A stretch of 64,000 bases of DNA from the NCBI GenBank assembly GCA_037447655.1, contig JBBHKE010002397.1:155076-219075 (forward strand), in the 5' to 3' direction. The stretch's first letter is position 1, and every line of letters starts with the position of its first letter. The position numbers and the translations under genes are program-made. Positions 20,527 through 32,885 of the stretch are shown one piece after another. Source of the DNA: Zygnema cylindricum. Its lineage: Eukaryota > Streptophyta > Zygnematophyceae > Zygnematales > Zygnemataceae. The notes below the pieces were generated by a model. That model made no database searches. It was not told where the DNA came from and saw only the letters and a list, made by a program, of their open reading frames with translations.

Positions 20527-21702
20527 TGGCCCTCAGAGTATGCAGATCCAAAAGAAGCTAATCTAGATAGTGCCGACTCCAAGTTAATATAAACCCAAGT
20601 GACTGACCCCTTGACAGTCAGAACCCCAATATACCTTCACCCCTGTGAAGAGAAGACCTTCTGTGTGCTCAGTTCCACCACAGAATGCAAAGTTAGAATA
20701 TGAGATTTGGACACATTCACCCACTTTGACTTTCCCTTAGAAATACAGCCACCCTGGCAGACAAAAACTCTGACCGACTACACCCCTGTGTAGCCTAGAC
20801 TCCCCTGAGTCCGCAGCAAAAAGAATCACTGAAAATGGTCAAGTAAATTGATAGTTATGGCTTCCCAAAGTTTGCCATTTATACAGGGTGCTCTCTGGGA
20901 GAGGCAGTGCCTATCCAAAATTTATCTAAGTCCTATTCCCTCTCTAAAACTCTATCTACTGAAGTACGGCACCAATCAAATTACTGTGTCGTACAGAAAA
21001 GTACAGGTGCCGGTGTACTTTCTGTACGGCCATTGTACGACATGGCCAAAAAGTCGACACGTGTCATATCCGGATTTGTTCCCGTAATCTCCGGAGTTGC
21101 CGCAATCCAACGTAGTGTTACCACGTGTCACGCAATGTGGCGGTGATCGCAAACCGCCAAAATCGTACGCCGCGATCTCGGCATCCTTCGCGGCCGTCCG
21201 ATCAATTTTGGGTTTCAATCGTGGCCGTCATAAATACCTGCGCGGTATTCTTTCCGGCGTCAAACAAACTGCGCGGTATTTATTTCGTAGTTGTACCGTA
21301 CGTCGTACTTTACATAACTGTTTCTATGCTCTATGCATATAGTTCTAGTTAAATGAATTAGTATTATTGTAACTGTTTAAATAAACATCATACCCCGTAA
21401 TACCTAATGTAATTTAGACTATGTGGTTAAGACTACCGGCTGTTGTGGTTGAGACAAGTGGCAGGTACCAGGATCAAATCCTGGCCCTGTCAAAACTACC
21501 TTTTAGAGAAAAAACCCCCTATAAAACAACTGTCTGTCTCCTTCTAGACAGCACAGGCAGCCATGGCTAACTCCTTCTCCAGTCTTCAGTGACTGCGACA
21601 AGTGTGGGGACTTGAGGAGGAGTTAGAGGCAGGCTGTCAATATCTACTATTTTGCTTTTTATTTTGCAATCTCTAGACCTAGAAAATACTTGAATTCCAA
21701 CA
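20507..21702 (-). mobile_element. S1 5' LTR
   Basis: 1196 bp, nearly identical to 17462-18657. The gag ATG (20526) lies 20 bases from its inner end. The initiator-tRNA-like segment is at 21462-21489. Confidence 0.95.
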
Positions 21703-21890
21703 CCACGTGGCACCGCGTGACGCTATCTCTGAATGCCGCCAAAAGCTCACTTCGCTTGGCGGCTACAATGCTGACCGTCAGATCAAAACATATTTTACAC
21801 GGTTCACATTCGCGTACATGCATGAATTGTTCCTCTTCGTTAGTCTGGTGTTAATTAGCCTCTGCGTTAAGGTTTATACATCTTTGAAAT

Positions 21891-23936
21891 TGTTGACATT
21901 AAAGGTATTTTCTAGGTTATTCAAATGATTTAAATAGGAGCAGGAACAAGCAAAGGCAGCGTGCTTCTAGCTTCTCTCTCTCTCTAGCCCCCATACTTGT
22001 CGTAGTCACTGAAGGCTGGAGAGGAAGCTAGAGCCATGGCTGCCTAAGCTCCTTTTAAAGTCAGAAGGCAGATCCTTGGTAAACTTACCAAAAGGATTGA
22101 CAAACCCGAGATTTGATCCTGATACCTACCATCCGTCAAAGTAGCCGTTAGTCTTACCCTCAAGTCAAAGACCAGTGCTGAAGTATATAGGGTGTAGAAA
22201 TTAATGGTCCATTTAAAGTATTTTCTAGGTCTAAATAGAAATATAGAAAGAAGTCGAGGCAGTCTAACTTATCTCTCCAACTCTCAAACTTGCCGTAGTC
22301 ACTAAGAAATTGGAGAGGGAGCTAGAGCCATGGCTACCTAGGCTATCCAGAGGTTTATTGGAAATATATATTAGTTAGGGGTTTATTTACTAAAAGGTAT
22401 GTGCCGGTTACAGGATTTGATCCTGGTACCTACCGGAGGGCAGGCAGCCGGTAGCCGGTAACCTTAGCCGTTAAGTCTTTCATTAGTGTTACGTAATATA
22501 TAGTTTGATATTTAATTACATATTTATACGTAGGATAGTTCATTTAATTGAAACTGTTTACGGGTGACATAGATCTAGTAATGTAAAAGTACGGATTACG
22601 GCACAGATAAGAAACCAATACCGCGCATTTATTTATTTAGTGAAACAAATACCGCGCATGTATTTATTACGGCTACGATTAAATGTGAATTTAATCGGAC
22701 GGCCAAAATTACCGCCGAGATCGCGGAAGAAGATTTCGGCGGTTTTGTGGTCATCGCCATATCGGATGACACGTGGCGGAATGACATTGGATCGCAGCAT
22801 CTCCAAGGATTAAGGGAGCGAATCCGACATACCACGTGTCGACATTTAGGCCATGTCGTACAGTGTCCGTACAGAAAGTACACCGGCAACTATAATTTTG
22901 TGTACGGAACTGTAATCTGATTGGCTTCGTACATCATTAGATAGAGTGTGTGAGAGAGATAGGACTTAGAAAAATTAGGAGATAGGACCCTCTCTCCCAG
23001 AGAGCTTCTGTACAAAAGGTCAACTTTGACCCTCCATAACTTACTGCTCAGGGGAGCAAATTCAGAGATTCTTTTTGCAATCGACTCACGAGAGCCTTGC
23101 CTTTACGAAGTGAAGGTTGTCAGAGTTATTGTTTTCCAGGGTGGCAGTTATTTTTGCTGAAACACAAAGGCGTCACGGTTATCCTAGAGTCTTCTTGGGA
23201 GCTGTCCACTCTGAGGACTTATGGAGGTCTCACAGTTTCCTAGGGTACGATATCTACTTAAACATGACGAAATAGAGAAGTTCGATTTACTGACAAACAA
23301 CCACAATCACATAGACACAGTTAAAATAGAACTACACCGAAAATGTACTAGTTGTATTCTAAAGGCTATAAATTAAGGCCGACATCAATCTAACGACGGA
23401 GAAAGAAACGGGTATCGCGGACAAGTCGATTTGGCGGTTTGCGGTCATAACCACAACGGGTGACAAGTGGCAACATGACATTAGATAACTACATCTCCAC
23501 GACATACTATGGCGTACCCGGATATAGCTGGCGTCGTCTTTCTAGCCATGTCGTACAATGGCTGTACAAAAAGTTCTTCGGACCAAGTACCTTTCTGTAC
23601 TGTACACTCAATTGATTGGCTCCGTACATCAGTAGGAAAGGGTTTAGAGAGGGGTTTAAGACTTAGAAAATTAGAGGTAGCCGCCTCTCTCTCCGAGAGC
23701 TTTTGTATAAAATGGTCATCTTTGACCATTGATAATTAACTGCTCGAGGAGCAAATTCAAGGATTCTTTTTGTGGCGGACTCAGGGGATTCAGCTCTTCC
23801 AAGGAGTGTACTTTGGTCAGTCTGTATACTGTCTAGGTGTTAGCTATACTTGTACAAAGACAAAGGGGTTGAGGTCATCCTAGAGGCTTCTAGTAAGCAG
23901 CCTGCTTTGAGTACTAATGGAGGTCTCAGAGTTACA
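21891..23936 (+). mobile_element. P1 5' LTR, split by a solo LTR
   Basis: Begins TGTTGACATTAAAGG and ends AGTTACA, directly before the primer site GGTTATGGGCCCACC. Without the 22193-23240 insertion it is about 993 bp. It pairs with the 3' LTR starting at 26338 (shared GTATTTTCTAGGT-like start and GGAGCAGGAA block). The expected left TSD is GAAAT (21886-21890); the right end is not in the window. Confidence 0.85.
22193..23240 (+). mobile_element. Family-A solo LTR inside the P1 5' LTR
   Basis: Starts TGTAGAAATTAATGG and ends CAGTTTCC (CA expected; one change), 1048 bp, with perfect TSD TAGGG (22188-22192, 23241-23245). The uninterrupted site is seen in the P1 3' LTR near 26636. A T-arm-like segment in antisense is at about 22409-22432. 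Confidence 0.92.
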
Positions 23937-24806
23937 GGTTATGGGCCCACCCTCTAGGGTACCCATATTCAATGGGACTAGGTTCATCTACTGGGAAAGT
24001 ATGATGATAGGAGCCCTATGTGAGACAAGATTTTGGGGAATAGTGAGTGGGCGAGTGAAGCTCCCATCCGGTCTTGCTATCTCTCCAGGGTTTGCAGGAA
24101 GCAGATTTGGTAGGAAACTAGATCCACCGTCATTAGAGGACTCAAAGGACGGAGAAAGCATCGTGATGGAAAAATGAAAAGAAAAAGAGAAAACCACACC
24201 TATAGCAACCGGATCTGCTTTCATGTCTCCTATTCCGAGGAATGAGGAGAATGACATCGATACTTGGGACTACAACAACATGGCGGCGAAGCATTTTGTC
24301 ATCCGTCATCTCACACAAGGACTTGCAGGTCCTCATTTGCAGGTGGACAGGTTATTCGATCTGTGGGATGCTCTTATAGAGATGTACCGTAGCGGTACTA
24401 TTTAGGAACAGAAGCTAGCAGATCAAAGGATCAATGGATAATTTCACAAAGGAGAGCTGGCTATACTCTTCATGGAGTTAGAGTGTGCCGAAAAAGTAGA
24501 AACCGAGAAGGCAAAGGTTCACTGCTTACTCATGAAACTACCCGATGAGTATGAGAACATTGTGAACCGGGTACAGGATCTACCGGACTCCAGGTGGTAT
24601 GGAATTCAGTAGTTGGTATGATTCTCGTCCGAGAGAATACAATCGAAATCCGGAGGGGAGTTAAAAATGGACAAGCCTTGGCGGTTGGAGCAAGTTGGAG
24701 AAACAAAGATTCACGGAAACCTCTTGGAAGTCATGGAGGGGAAGACTTGAAAAATCAATCCAATGAACTCTCCGGAAAGGAACCGGTTGAAGACCACCAT
24801 CAATGA
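23917..24806 (+). pseudogene. P1 gag
   Basis: The ATG at 23917 lies in the LTR and the frame crosses the primer site (MEVSELQVMGPPSRVPIFNG). It follows other gags through WGIVSGRVKLPSG, ENDIDTWDYNNMAAKHFV and IEMYRSGTI, then TAG at 24403-24405. More gag (VRENTIEIRRGVKNGQALA) follows to about 24740. The zinc knuckle, protease and integrase are missing: gag runs almost directly into RT sequence near 24755. Confidence 0.85.
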
Positions 24807-26320
24807 AGAAATGGCTTCAATCATGGCGGTTGATACATGGGAGCTGGTGGACTGTCCACCCGATAGAAAACCAATTAGATGTAAGTGGGTCTTCAAACAA
24901 AAACTGAATCCTGACAATACAATTGAGCGGTATAAGGCTCGGTTAGTGGCAAAAGGTTTTACTTAGAAAGAGGGAATAGACTACGAAGAAACCTTCACTC
25001 CGATAGTCAGATTTCTCTCGGTCCGAATACTTCTCAGTCTGGCAGCTAAAGAAGAAATGGAAGTATACCAGATGGACATAAAGACAACATTCCTACATGG
25101 AGAACTAGAGGAGAAGATCTTTATGCGACAGCCGGAAGGATTCGTGGAACAAGGAGAGGAAAGTAAGGTATATCGGCTGATCAAATCCCTCTATGGTTTG
25201 AAACAGGGGCCTAGACAGTGGAACAAGAAACTTGATGAGTTCCTTACCAGTTTGGGATACTTGCGCATCAGCTCAGACCATTCAATTTATGTTTTTGAAG
25301 ATGAGGAAGGTGTCATCTTTATTGCAATTTACGTTGATGATCTTCTTGTTCTAAGTAAGTCATTAAAGAAAATTAACAAACTAAAAACAGATCTAAAGGG
25401 AAGGTTCAAAATGAAGGATATGGGAGAGGCTAGATATATTATGGGAAAACAAGTAGAGAGAGATAGAAAAAAAAGATAATTAGACAAACTCAGAAAGATG
25501 CAATTGGAAACATGCTGGAAAAATTTCAGATGAACAAAGCCAACAGTTGCACGACTCCCATGAATCTAAAGAAGGGAAGTGAGGGGAGTGAGGAAGGAGA
25601 CATCCTAATTCTAGATGATGAACTAGGTCTTGAAGAAAAGAAGTTTATGCAGACTATTCCATACAGACAGGTAGTGGGCAGTCTGATATATTTTATAAAT
25701 TGTACCAGACCGGATTTGGCAGCAGCTGTAGGAGTGCTAAGTAGGAGTCTGAATGCTCCTATCAAAAGAGATCGGGAAGCTGCAAAAAGGGTCCTCAGAT
25801 ATCTCATAGGAACTAGGGATCTATGGCTGCATCTAAGTGGGGAAAACACTGACATCACCACTTCGAGTGATGCCATGTATGGGGATGCTCCGATGAGAAG
25901 ATGTACATCTAGATATGTGTTGTATGTGGGGAATGGTGCTTGTTTCTGTAGCAGTAATCAACAAAATGTCATTGCTCAGTCTACCATGGAGGCAGAGTAT
26001 ATGGCATCTTGCTTTGCTATGAAGGAATTGATGTGGGTCAAATCCTTGCTTGGTGAATTGGGGCATCTTAAGAGTGGAATTCAGAAAATATTCTGTGATA
26101 ATCAAGCAGCAATTGCAATTGCTGCAAATCCCAAACATAATTTTAAAGCAAAACACATGGACATCAGACTTAGCTTTGTTGGAGAAAAGGTGGAGAACAA
26201 AACAATAAGTCTAGAATACTAACCAGACAGTGAGATGGTGGCGGACATAATGACTAAGCCTGTACCTTCTCCTAAATTAATTTTTTGTAGAGAGAGATGT
26301 GGATTTAAAATTAAAAGTGA
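24763..26320 (+). pseudogene. P1 RT-RNase H (near full length)
   Basis: 24763-24966 ([39 protein letters not shown]) is followed by a TAG where relatives have Gln (FT*KEG). 25057-25479 has [30 protein letters not shown] and the catalytic YVDDLLVL (about 25330). 25512-26222 has YRQVVGSLIYFINCTRPD, RYLIGTRDLWLHLSG, TSSDAMYGDAPMRR, STMEAEYMAS and the C-terminal KAKHMDIRLSF. A frameshift near 25480 and a stop at 26220 are the main lesions. This is the best-preserved RT-RNase H of the family here. Confidence 0.88.
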
Positions 26321-26337
26321 CCAGAAAATAGGGGGAG

Positions 26338-26862
26338 TGTTGAAATTAAAGGTTTTTTCTAGGTAATTTAAATGATTTTAACAGGAGCAGGAAAAAGCAG
26401 AGGCAGCTTGCTTCTAGCTTCTCTCTCTCTCTAGCCCCCATACTTGTCGTAGTCACTGAAGGCTGGAGAGGAAGCTAAAGCCATGGATGCATATGCTCCT
26501 TCTAGAGTGAAAAGGCAGATCATTTGTAAACTTACCAAAAGGATTGAATGGCCCTGGATTTGATCCTGGTACCTACCATCTGTCAAAATAGCCGTTAGTC
26601 TTACCCTGTAGTCTAAGACCATTGCTAAAGTATATAGGGTACGATAACTACTTAAACATGACGAAATAGAGAAATTCGATTTACTGACAAATGTACCACA
26701 ATCACACAGACACAGTTAAAATAGAAATACACCGGAAATGTACTACTTGTATCTTAACGGATATAAATTAAGGTCGACATCAATCTAACGACGGAGAAAG
26801 AAGCTTGCATCGCGGATTGGTCGATTTTGCGGTTTGCGGTCATAACCACAACAGGTGACACG
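26338..26862 (+). mobile_element. P1 3' LTR (truncated by P2)
   Basis: TGTTGAAATTAAAGG directly after the purine-rich tract. It follows the P1 5' LTR until 26862, where P2 begins; the last five bases ACACG are P2's left TSD. Confidence 0.85.
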
Positions 26863-27947
26863 TGTAGAAATAAATGGTCATTTCATTGTTTTCTAGGTCT
26901 CAATTGGAATAAAGAAAGAAGCCGAGGAAGTCTGCCTCTAACTTCTCTCTCAAACTCCAACACTTCTCTCTCAAACTCCCACAGTTGTTGCAGTCACTTA
27001 GAAGTTGGAGAGGAAGCTAGAGCCATGGCTACCTAAGCTATCCAGAGGTTTACGGGAAATAGATTATTCTATTTACACATAGGAAGGTTTATTTACTAAA
27101 AGGTATATGTAGGTGACAGGGTTTGATCCTGGCACCTGCTGACCGTCAAAGCGCCTGTAGCCGGTAGCCTTAGCTGTTAAATCTAGAAGTTCCGATACAT
27201 ACTATTAGGTTTGATTTGTATTTATATGTTACGACGTCGGAAAATTCATTTAACTACGGATGTTTACGTTTATATAGAACACGTTATGTAAACGTACGGA
27301 TTACGGTATATATAAGAAACAAGTACCGCGCATTTTGTTTCTTTTACAAAACAAATACCGCGCATGTATTTATGACGGCTCCGATTGAAATCTGCATTTA
27401 ATCGGACGACCGGGAAGAAAGCCGAGACCGCGAAAGAGATTCTCGGCGGTTTATGGTCATTGCCACATCGGATGACACGTGGCGAAATTGCGTTGGATCG
27501 CGGAATCTTCGGGGATTACGGCACAGAATCTGAATTTAACATGTGTCGACTTTTAGCCATGTAGTACAAATTCCGTACATAAAGTACACGTGCGGCTGTA
27601 CTTTTATGTACGACTGTTTATAATGATTGGTGTCGTACACCAGTAGATAGAGTTTGTGAGAGAGATAGGACTTAGAAAAATTGGTAGATAAGACCCTCTC
27701 TCCCAGAGAGCTTCCATACAAAAGGTCAACTTTGACCCTCCATAACTTACTGCTCAAGGGAGAAAATTCAGAGATTCTTTTTGCTATCGACTCACGGGAG
27801 TCTTCCCTTCACAAGGGTGAAGTTGGTCAGAGATTTTGTCTGCCACGGTGGCAGTTGTTCTTGCTGAAACACAAAGGGGTCAGGGTTATCCTAGAGGCTC
27901 CTTGGAAGCTGTCCACTTTGAGGACTTATGGAGGTCTCACAGTTTCA
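26863..27947 (+). mobile_element. P2 5' LTR
   Basis: 1085 bp from TGTAGAAATAAATGG to AGTTTCA, followed by a mutated half-tRNA primer site (GGATATGGGCCCACC). It includes an antisense T-arm-like segment (about 27117-27140) and the GTAC cluster (about 27560-27640). Confidence 0.88.
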
Positions 27948-28941
27948 GGATATGGGCCCACCCTCTAGGGTACCAATCTTTGATAGAACTGGCTTCATAT
28001 ACTGGGAAAGTATGATGATAGGAGCTATATGCGAAAAAAGGTTTTGGGGGATAGTAAGTGGACGATTAGGGAGTCCATCAAGTCTTAGAGTTCCTATAGG
28101 GTTTGAACGAAGCAGATTCACAAAGAAAGCAGGTCCCTCTTCAACGGTGGAGATAAAGGAAAAAGAGGTGGTGGACAAAGGAGCGGAGAAGGAGACGACC
28201 ACACTAATAGCAACTGGTTTGACATTCATGTCACCTATTCCGAGGAACGATGAGAATGATACTCAAACCTGGGATTTCAACAATATGGCGGCAAAGCACT
28301 TCACCCTACGCCATCTTACTCAAGGACTTGCATGTCCTTATTTGCAAGTAGAAAGGGCATCCGATGTGTGGATGGCTCTCATAAAGATGTACCGAAGTGG
28401 TACGATTCAACAACAACAGTTGGTCGATCAAAAAGTTAAGGAATATCTATACAAAGGGGGAGAAATTTTGGATTTTTGCATTGAGCTTGCTACACTCTTC
28501 ATGGAGCTAGAGAGTGCGGGAAAAGATATAAGTGAAAAAGAAAAGGTTAACTCTTTACTGATGAAGTTACCCGATGAGTTCGAGAACATAGTCAACCGTG
28601 CGCAGGACTTGCCGGACTCAAGGTGGATATGGAACTCAGTGGTAGGGATGATTCTCGTTCGCGAGAATACGATTGAGATCTGAAGGGGAGGAAAGAGTGG
28701 CCAAGCCTTGGCAACTTCGACCGATTGCAGGAACAAGGGTTCTCGAAAACCAGTCGGAAACTATGGGGGAAGAGAGCAAAAAAATCAGGACGACGAGTTT
28801 GGACCAAGGGCTCCCAAAGGTTTATGTCAATTTTGTAATAAACCGGGGAACTATATGGGAGACCGCACTAAGCTAACCGAGCTTCAGTTAAAGGAGGGGC
28901 AGACCGGTGGTACCGGAGAGGAAACAAAAAGACCCTTGTGA
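27928..28941 (+). pseudogene. P2 gag
   Basis: The frame starts in the LTR (MEVSQFQDMGPPSRVPIFDR) and is open to TGA at 28681-28683, where relatives have Arg (IEIRRGG). It continues in frame to 28941. All gag helices are present (ENDTQTWDFNNMAAKHFTL, GEILDFCIELATLFMELES, LMKLPDEFENIVNRAQDLP). The zinc knuckle has lost His and the last Cys (CQFCNKPGNYMGDR). A +1 shift joins it to the protease frame. Confidence 0.88.
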
Positions 28942-29426
28942 CACAGGTTAATGAGGCGGAATCCGAGGACGAGGACGATGAGCTCCTTTTGGATGAGGAG
29001 TTGGAGGCGAAAAACGAGGTGGAAATTCCACGAAGGCATAAATGTGCTTACGGTGGATTGAAAGGTGAAGCAGGTTGGATTATAGACTCAGGTGCCCCCA
29101 TGCACATGTTTAAGGATATGCACGTGTTCACTAAGATAAGAAAGATTCCCACCGTAGAGATAGAGTACGGGGATGGGAGGATAGTCACCACTACTCCTGT
29201 AGGATCAGTAGATCTGAAAGTGTTAGTAGAAGGAAAGACATCCATAGTAACATTCTCCGATGTATTTTTTATTCCGGAGTTGAACAAAATCCTCATCTCT
29301 ACATTCGTATTAGATGTCAAGGGTTTTTTTACTAGCACTTGGGAAGGAGTCTTTACTGCTAGTTTTGAGGAGGATGTCTATTTCATTGCTGAGAAAGGTA
29401 GCCATGGGATGTTTAGGCTGATTTAA
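28938..29426 (+). pseudogene. P2 copia aspartic protease region
   Basis: Open for 162 codons. An acidic linker (SEDEDDELLLDEELEAKN) is followed by the retropepsin-type active site WIIDSGAPMHM near residue 51, then TVEIEYGDGRIVTTTPVGSV and TFSDVFFIPELNK. Ends at a stop (MFRLI) before the integrase. It is a domain of a dead polyprotein; the domain itself looks intact. Confidence 0.85.
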
Positions 29427-29470
29427 GTAATGAAACAAAGAAACTTTATTATGCTGAAGTTCACGATATT

Positions 29471-30310
29471 ATGTGGCATAAGAGGCTTGGGCATGTGAAT
29501 CTTGATAAGTTAAGAAAGATGAAAAAGATGGGAGTGGTGGAAGGAATGAAGTTCAGTGAGAGTTATAATTTAAGTGATTGTAATGGATGTGCTCAAGGTA
29601 AAACACACAGATTACCCTTTCCTAAAACAGCCACCTATAAGGGAGAAAAAATTCTAGATCTAGTACACAGATATTTGGGGACAGGCTAAAGTGCCCACAC
29701 CGGGGGAGAAGAGATTTATGATGACTATCACTGATGATTGGTCTCGATATTCCCAAGTGTATTTTTTGAAAAATAAGTCAAATGCTCAGGATTGCTTTAG
29801 AAAATATTAAGCGTGGAGTGAAAAACTCCATGAAACTCTAATCAAGAGAGTAAGGAGTGACAATGGTGGGGACTATACTTCTTACGAGTTTGAGGATTTT
29901 TTGAGGGAAGATGGAGTCCAACACCAAAAGACAGTTCCAAAAAACCCGGAACAGAATGGGGTGGCTGAAAGGTTAAATAGAACACTAAGTGATAGTGTTA
30001 GAAGTATGTTGTCATATAAAAAGATAGGAAAAAGGTTTTGGGCAGAAACAATGAACTGTGCTAATTACCTCAAGAATAGAGTTCTTACTTCAGCTATAAA
30101 AGATCAAACACCTAATGAGAGATGGACAGGCTGGAAACCAGACATATCTCACTTAAAGGTTTTCGGTAGTCAAGTTTTCAGTCTAGATACAGATCGATCC
30201 AATTTGAAGCTAGATCATAAAGGAAAACCGGGATACTTATTAGGATATGATGAGGATGTTAAACGATATAGAGTTTATGATCTAAAAAGGGAAGATATAA
30301 TCTTAGTAAA
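29471..30310 (+). pseudogene. P2 integrase
   Basis: 29471-29689 has the zinc domain WHKRLGHVNLDKLRKMKKMG with CNGCAQGKTHRLPFP. 29690-29900 has ITDDWSRYSQVYFL and RSDNGGDYTSYEF in shifted frames with an in-frame TAA. 29901-30310 has PEQNGVAERLNRTLSDSV and WTGWKPDISHLKVFGSQV. The catalytic D, D and E positions can be followed, but frameshifts make it non-functional. It stops at the N gap. Confidence 0.85.
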
Positions 30311-30320
30311 NNNNNNNNNN
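30311..30320. other. Assembly gap (10 N) with homologous sequence on both sides
   Basis: The bases before the gap (GATGAGGATGTTAAACGATA onward) and after it (ATGAGGATGTTAAGGGATAT onward) are two diverged copies of the same integrase C-terminal segment. The gap is not a simple 10-bp hole in one element. Confidence 0.9.
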
Positions 30321-31821
30321 ATGAGGATGTTAAGGGATATAGAGTCTATGACTTAGCAAAGAAAGATATCATTCTGGTCAAACACTTAGTTGTCATGGAT
30401 GAAGGGAAGTCATTTGACCCCTTCAAATATACAAAGAAGATAAGAATAAGATTTGAGTCAAAAAGTGAGGAGAACTCGGTCGTTCCCGAAAGGGATATGA
30501 GTGAAACCGTGATTGCACATTCATGGGAGATCCAAGATACATGAGACTCACCGTAAACCTCACATACTATTATGGACTCCGAGGAGATAGAAGAAGCGGG
30601 ACAAGAACCAGCTTCCATGTACAAGGGAGCCGATGAGACAGTGAGAAGAAATCCAAGACTTCCATCTATTCCAGCTTCGGAGTTTGAGGGAGGAAGAAAG
30701 AGCACCAAACGGATACAGGAAAAACAAGCGCTCATAAGGTAACTAAGCTATCTCACCCAGATGAGCCTCAGTCTTACTCAAAGGCAGTGAATAGTCTAGA
30801 AAATGAAAGATGGATTAGAGCCATAAATGATGAAATGGTTTCTATCATGGAAGCAAATACTTGGGAATTAGCGGATTGCCCTCCAGACAGAAAACCTATT
30901 GGGTGTAAATGTGTTTTTAAACTAAAACTGAACCTAGATAATACCATTGAGAGATATAAGGCTCGATTGGTAGCAAAGGGGTTCACCCAAAAGGAGGGGA
31001 TTGACTATGAGGAGACTTTTGCTCCAGTTGTTCGGTTTCCATCAGTAAGGATTCTCCTCAGTCTGGCAGCAGCGGAAGACATGAAAATACATCAGATGGA
31101 TATTAAGATTGCCTTTTTTAATGGTGAGTTAGAGGATGAAATTTTCATGAGGCAACCAGAGGAGTTCGTGGAGAAAGGAGAAGAGAGCAAAGTCTGCAGG
31201 CTCATAAAGTCCTTAAATAGACTGAAGCAGGCTCCCCCACAGTGGAATAAGAAACTAGATGAGTTTCTCACCGGTCTAGGATATATTTGGATTAGCTCTG
31301 ACCATTCTATCTATATGTTTGAAGACGAGAATGGTGTGATTTTTATTGCAATCTATATGTTTGAAGATGAGAATGGTGTGATTTTTATTGCAATTTATGT
31401 TGATGATCTGTTGGTGTTAAGTAAGTCTTTGAAAAAGATCAATAAGTTAAAGAAAGATCTTAGAAGCAAATTTGATATGAAGGATTTAGGGGATGCAATG
31501 TATATTTTGGGAATCCAAATGGAGAGAGATAGAGGGAAAAAGGTTATGAAGTCTATTTCTTTATAGACAGGTCGTAGGAAGTTTGATCTACTTCATGAAC
31601 TGTACAAGGCCGGAAATAGCGACAGCAGTAGGAGTCATCATAGCGGCAGCAGTAGGAGTCATCAATAGGAGTTTTAACAATACTAGGAAGAGAGGTTGGG
31701 AGGCAGCCAAGAGAGTCATGAGATACTTGGTAGGAACCAGAGAGTTATGTTTGCATTCGGGATGGGAGCACACTGATATCACTACTTGGAGTGATGCCAG
31801 TTATAAGGATGCACCTGTGAG
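30321..31821 (+). pseudogene. P2 (or second element) RT and partial RNase H
   Basis: 30321-30780 is the integrase tail and linker. 30787-31566 is [60 protein letters not shown] and YVDDLLVLSK. A 42-bp in-frame tandem duplication (31312-31353, 31354-31395) repeats YMFEDENGVIFIAI just before YVDD. The region after GKKVMK is deleted. 31583-31821 has IYFMNCTRPEIATAVGV with a 24-bp tandem duplication (about 31618-31665), RYLVGTRELCLHSGW and TTWSDASYKDAPV, then is cut by the P3 LTR. Confidence 0.85.
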
Positions 31822-32885
31822 TGTAGAAATCAATAGTTATTTCATTATTTTCTAGGTCTAAATTGGAATATAGAAAGAAGCCGAGGAAGTCTGCTTCTAA
31901 CTTCTCTCTCAAACTCCCACACTTGTTGCAGTCACTGAGAAGTTGGAGAGGAAGCTAGAGCCATGGCTACCTAGGCTATCCAGAGGTATACGAAAATAGA
32001 TTACTCTATTTACAGATAGGAAGGTTTATTTACTAAAAGCTATATTTCGTTGACGAGATTTGATCCTGACACCTGCCGACTGTCAAAGCGCCGGTAGCCG
32101 GTAGCCTTAGCCGTTAAGTCTAGAAGTTCTGATATATACTATTAGGTTTGATTTGTATTTATATGTTACGACGTCGAAAAATTCATTTAACTGCGGATAT
32201 TTACGTTTACATAGAACCCGTGATGTAAACGTACGGATTACGATATGTACAAGAAACAAGTACCGCGCATTTTGTTTCTTTTACGAAACAAATACCGAGC
32301 ATGTATTTATGGCGGCTTTAATTGAAATCTGCATTTAAACGGACGACCGGGAAGAAAGCCGCGATCGCGGAAGAGATTCTCGGCGGTTTATGGTCATCGC
32401 CACATCGGATGACACGTGGCAAAATTGCGCTGGATCGCAGAATCTCCGGGGATTACAACATTGAATCCGGATATGACATGTGCCGACTTTTAGGCGATGT
32501 CGTACAATTTCCATACATAAAGTACACCGGCGGCTGTAATTTTATGTACGACAGTTTAATATGATTGGTGTCGTACACCAGTAGATAGAGTTTGTGAGAG
32601 AGATAGGACTTAGAAAAATTGGTAGATAGGACCCTCTCTCCCAGAGAGTTTCTCTACAAAAGGTCAACTTTGACCCTCCATAACTTATTGCTCAGGGGAG
32701 CAAATTCAAAGATTCTTTTTGCCATCGACTCAAGGGAGTCTTGCCTTCACAGGGGTGAAGTTGGTCAGCGTTTTTGTCTGCCATGGTGGTTGTTGTTCTT
32801 GCTGAAACACAAAGGGGTCAGGGTTATCCTAGAGGCTTCTTGGAAGCTGTCCACTCTGAGGACTTATGGAGGTCTCAGAGTTTCA
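31822..32885 (+). mobile_element. P3 5' LTR (subfamily A)
   Basis: 1064 bp from TGTAGAAATCAATAG to GAGTTTCA, followed directly by the intact half-tRNA primer site (32886-32900). The left flank GTGAG (31817-31821) would be the TSD. The insertion interrupts RNase H. Confidence 0.88.

Larger units (their letters stand above)
17462..21702 (-). mobile_element. S1: young gag-only (non-autonomous) copia element
   Basis: 4241 bp with two 1196-bp LTRs (TGAAACTC...TTCCAACA on the plus strand), a perfect TSD CCACG (17457-17461, 21703-21707), a polypurine tract and an intact half-tRNA primer site. I find only two base differences between the LTRs (at about 17926/20971 and 18266/21311), so insertion is recent. 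The single long frame encodes gag plus a degenerate RNase H-derived tail; protease, integrase and RT are absent. Movement would need enzymes from an autonomous relative. Tails of the same kind at 1-261 and 34190-34600 show that this deletion type is a repeatedly copied family. Confidence 0.95.
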
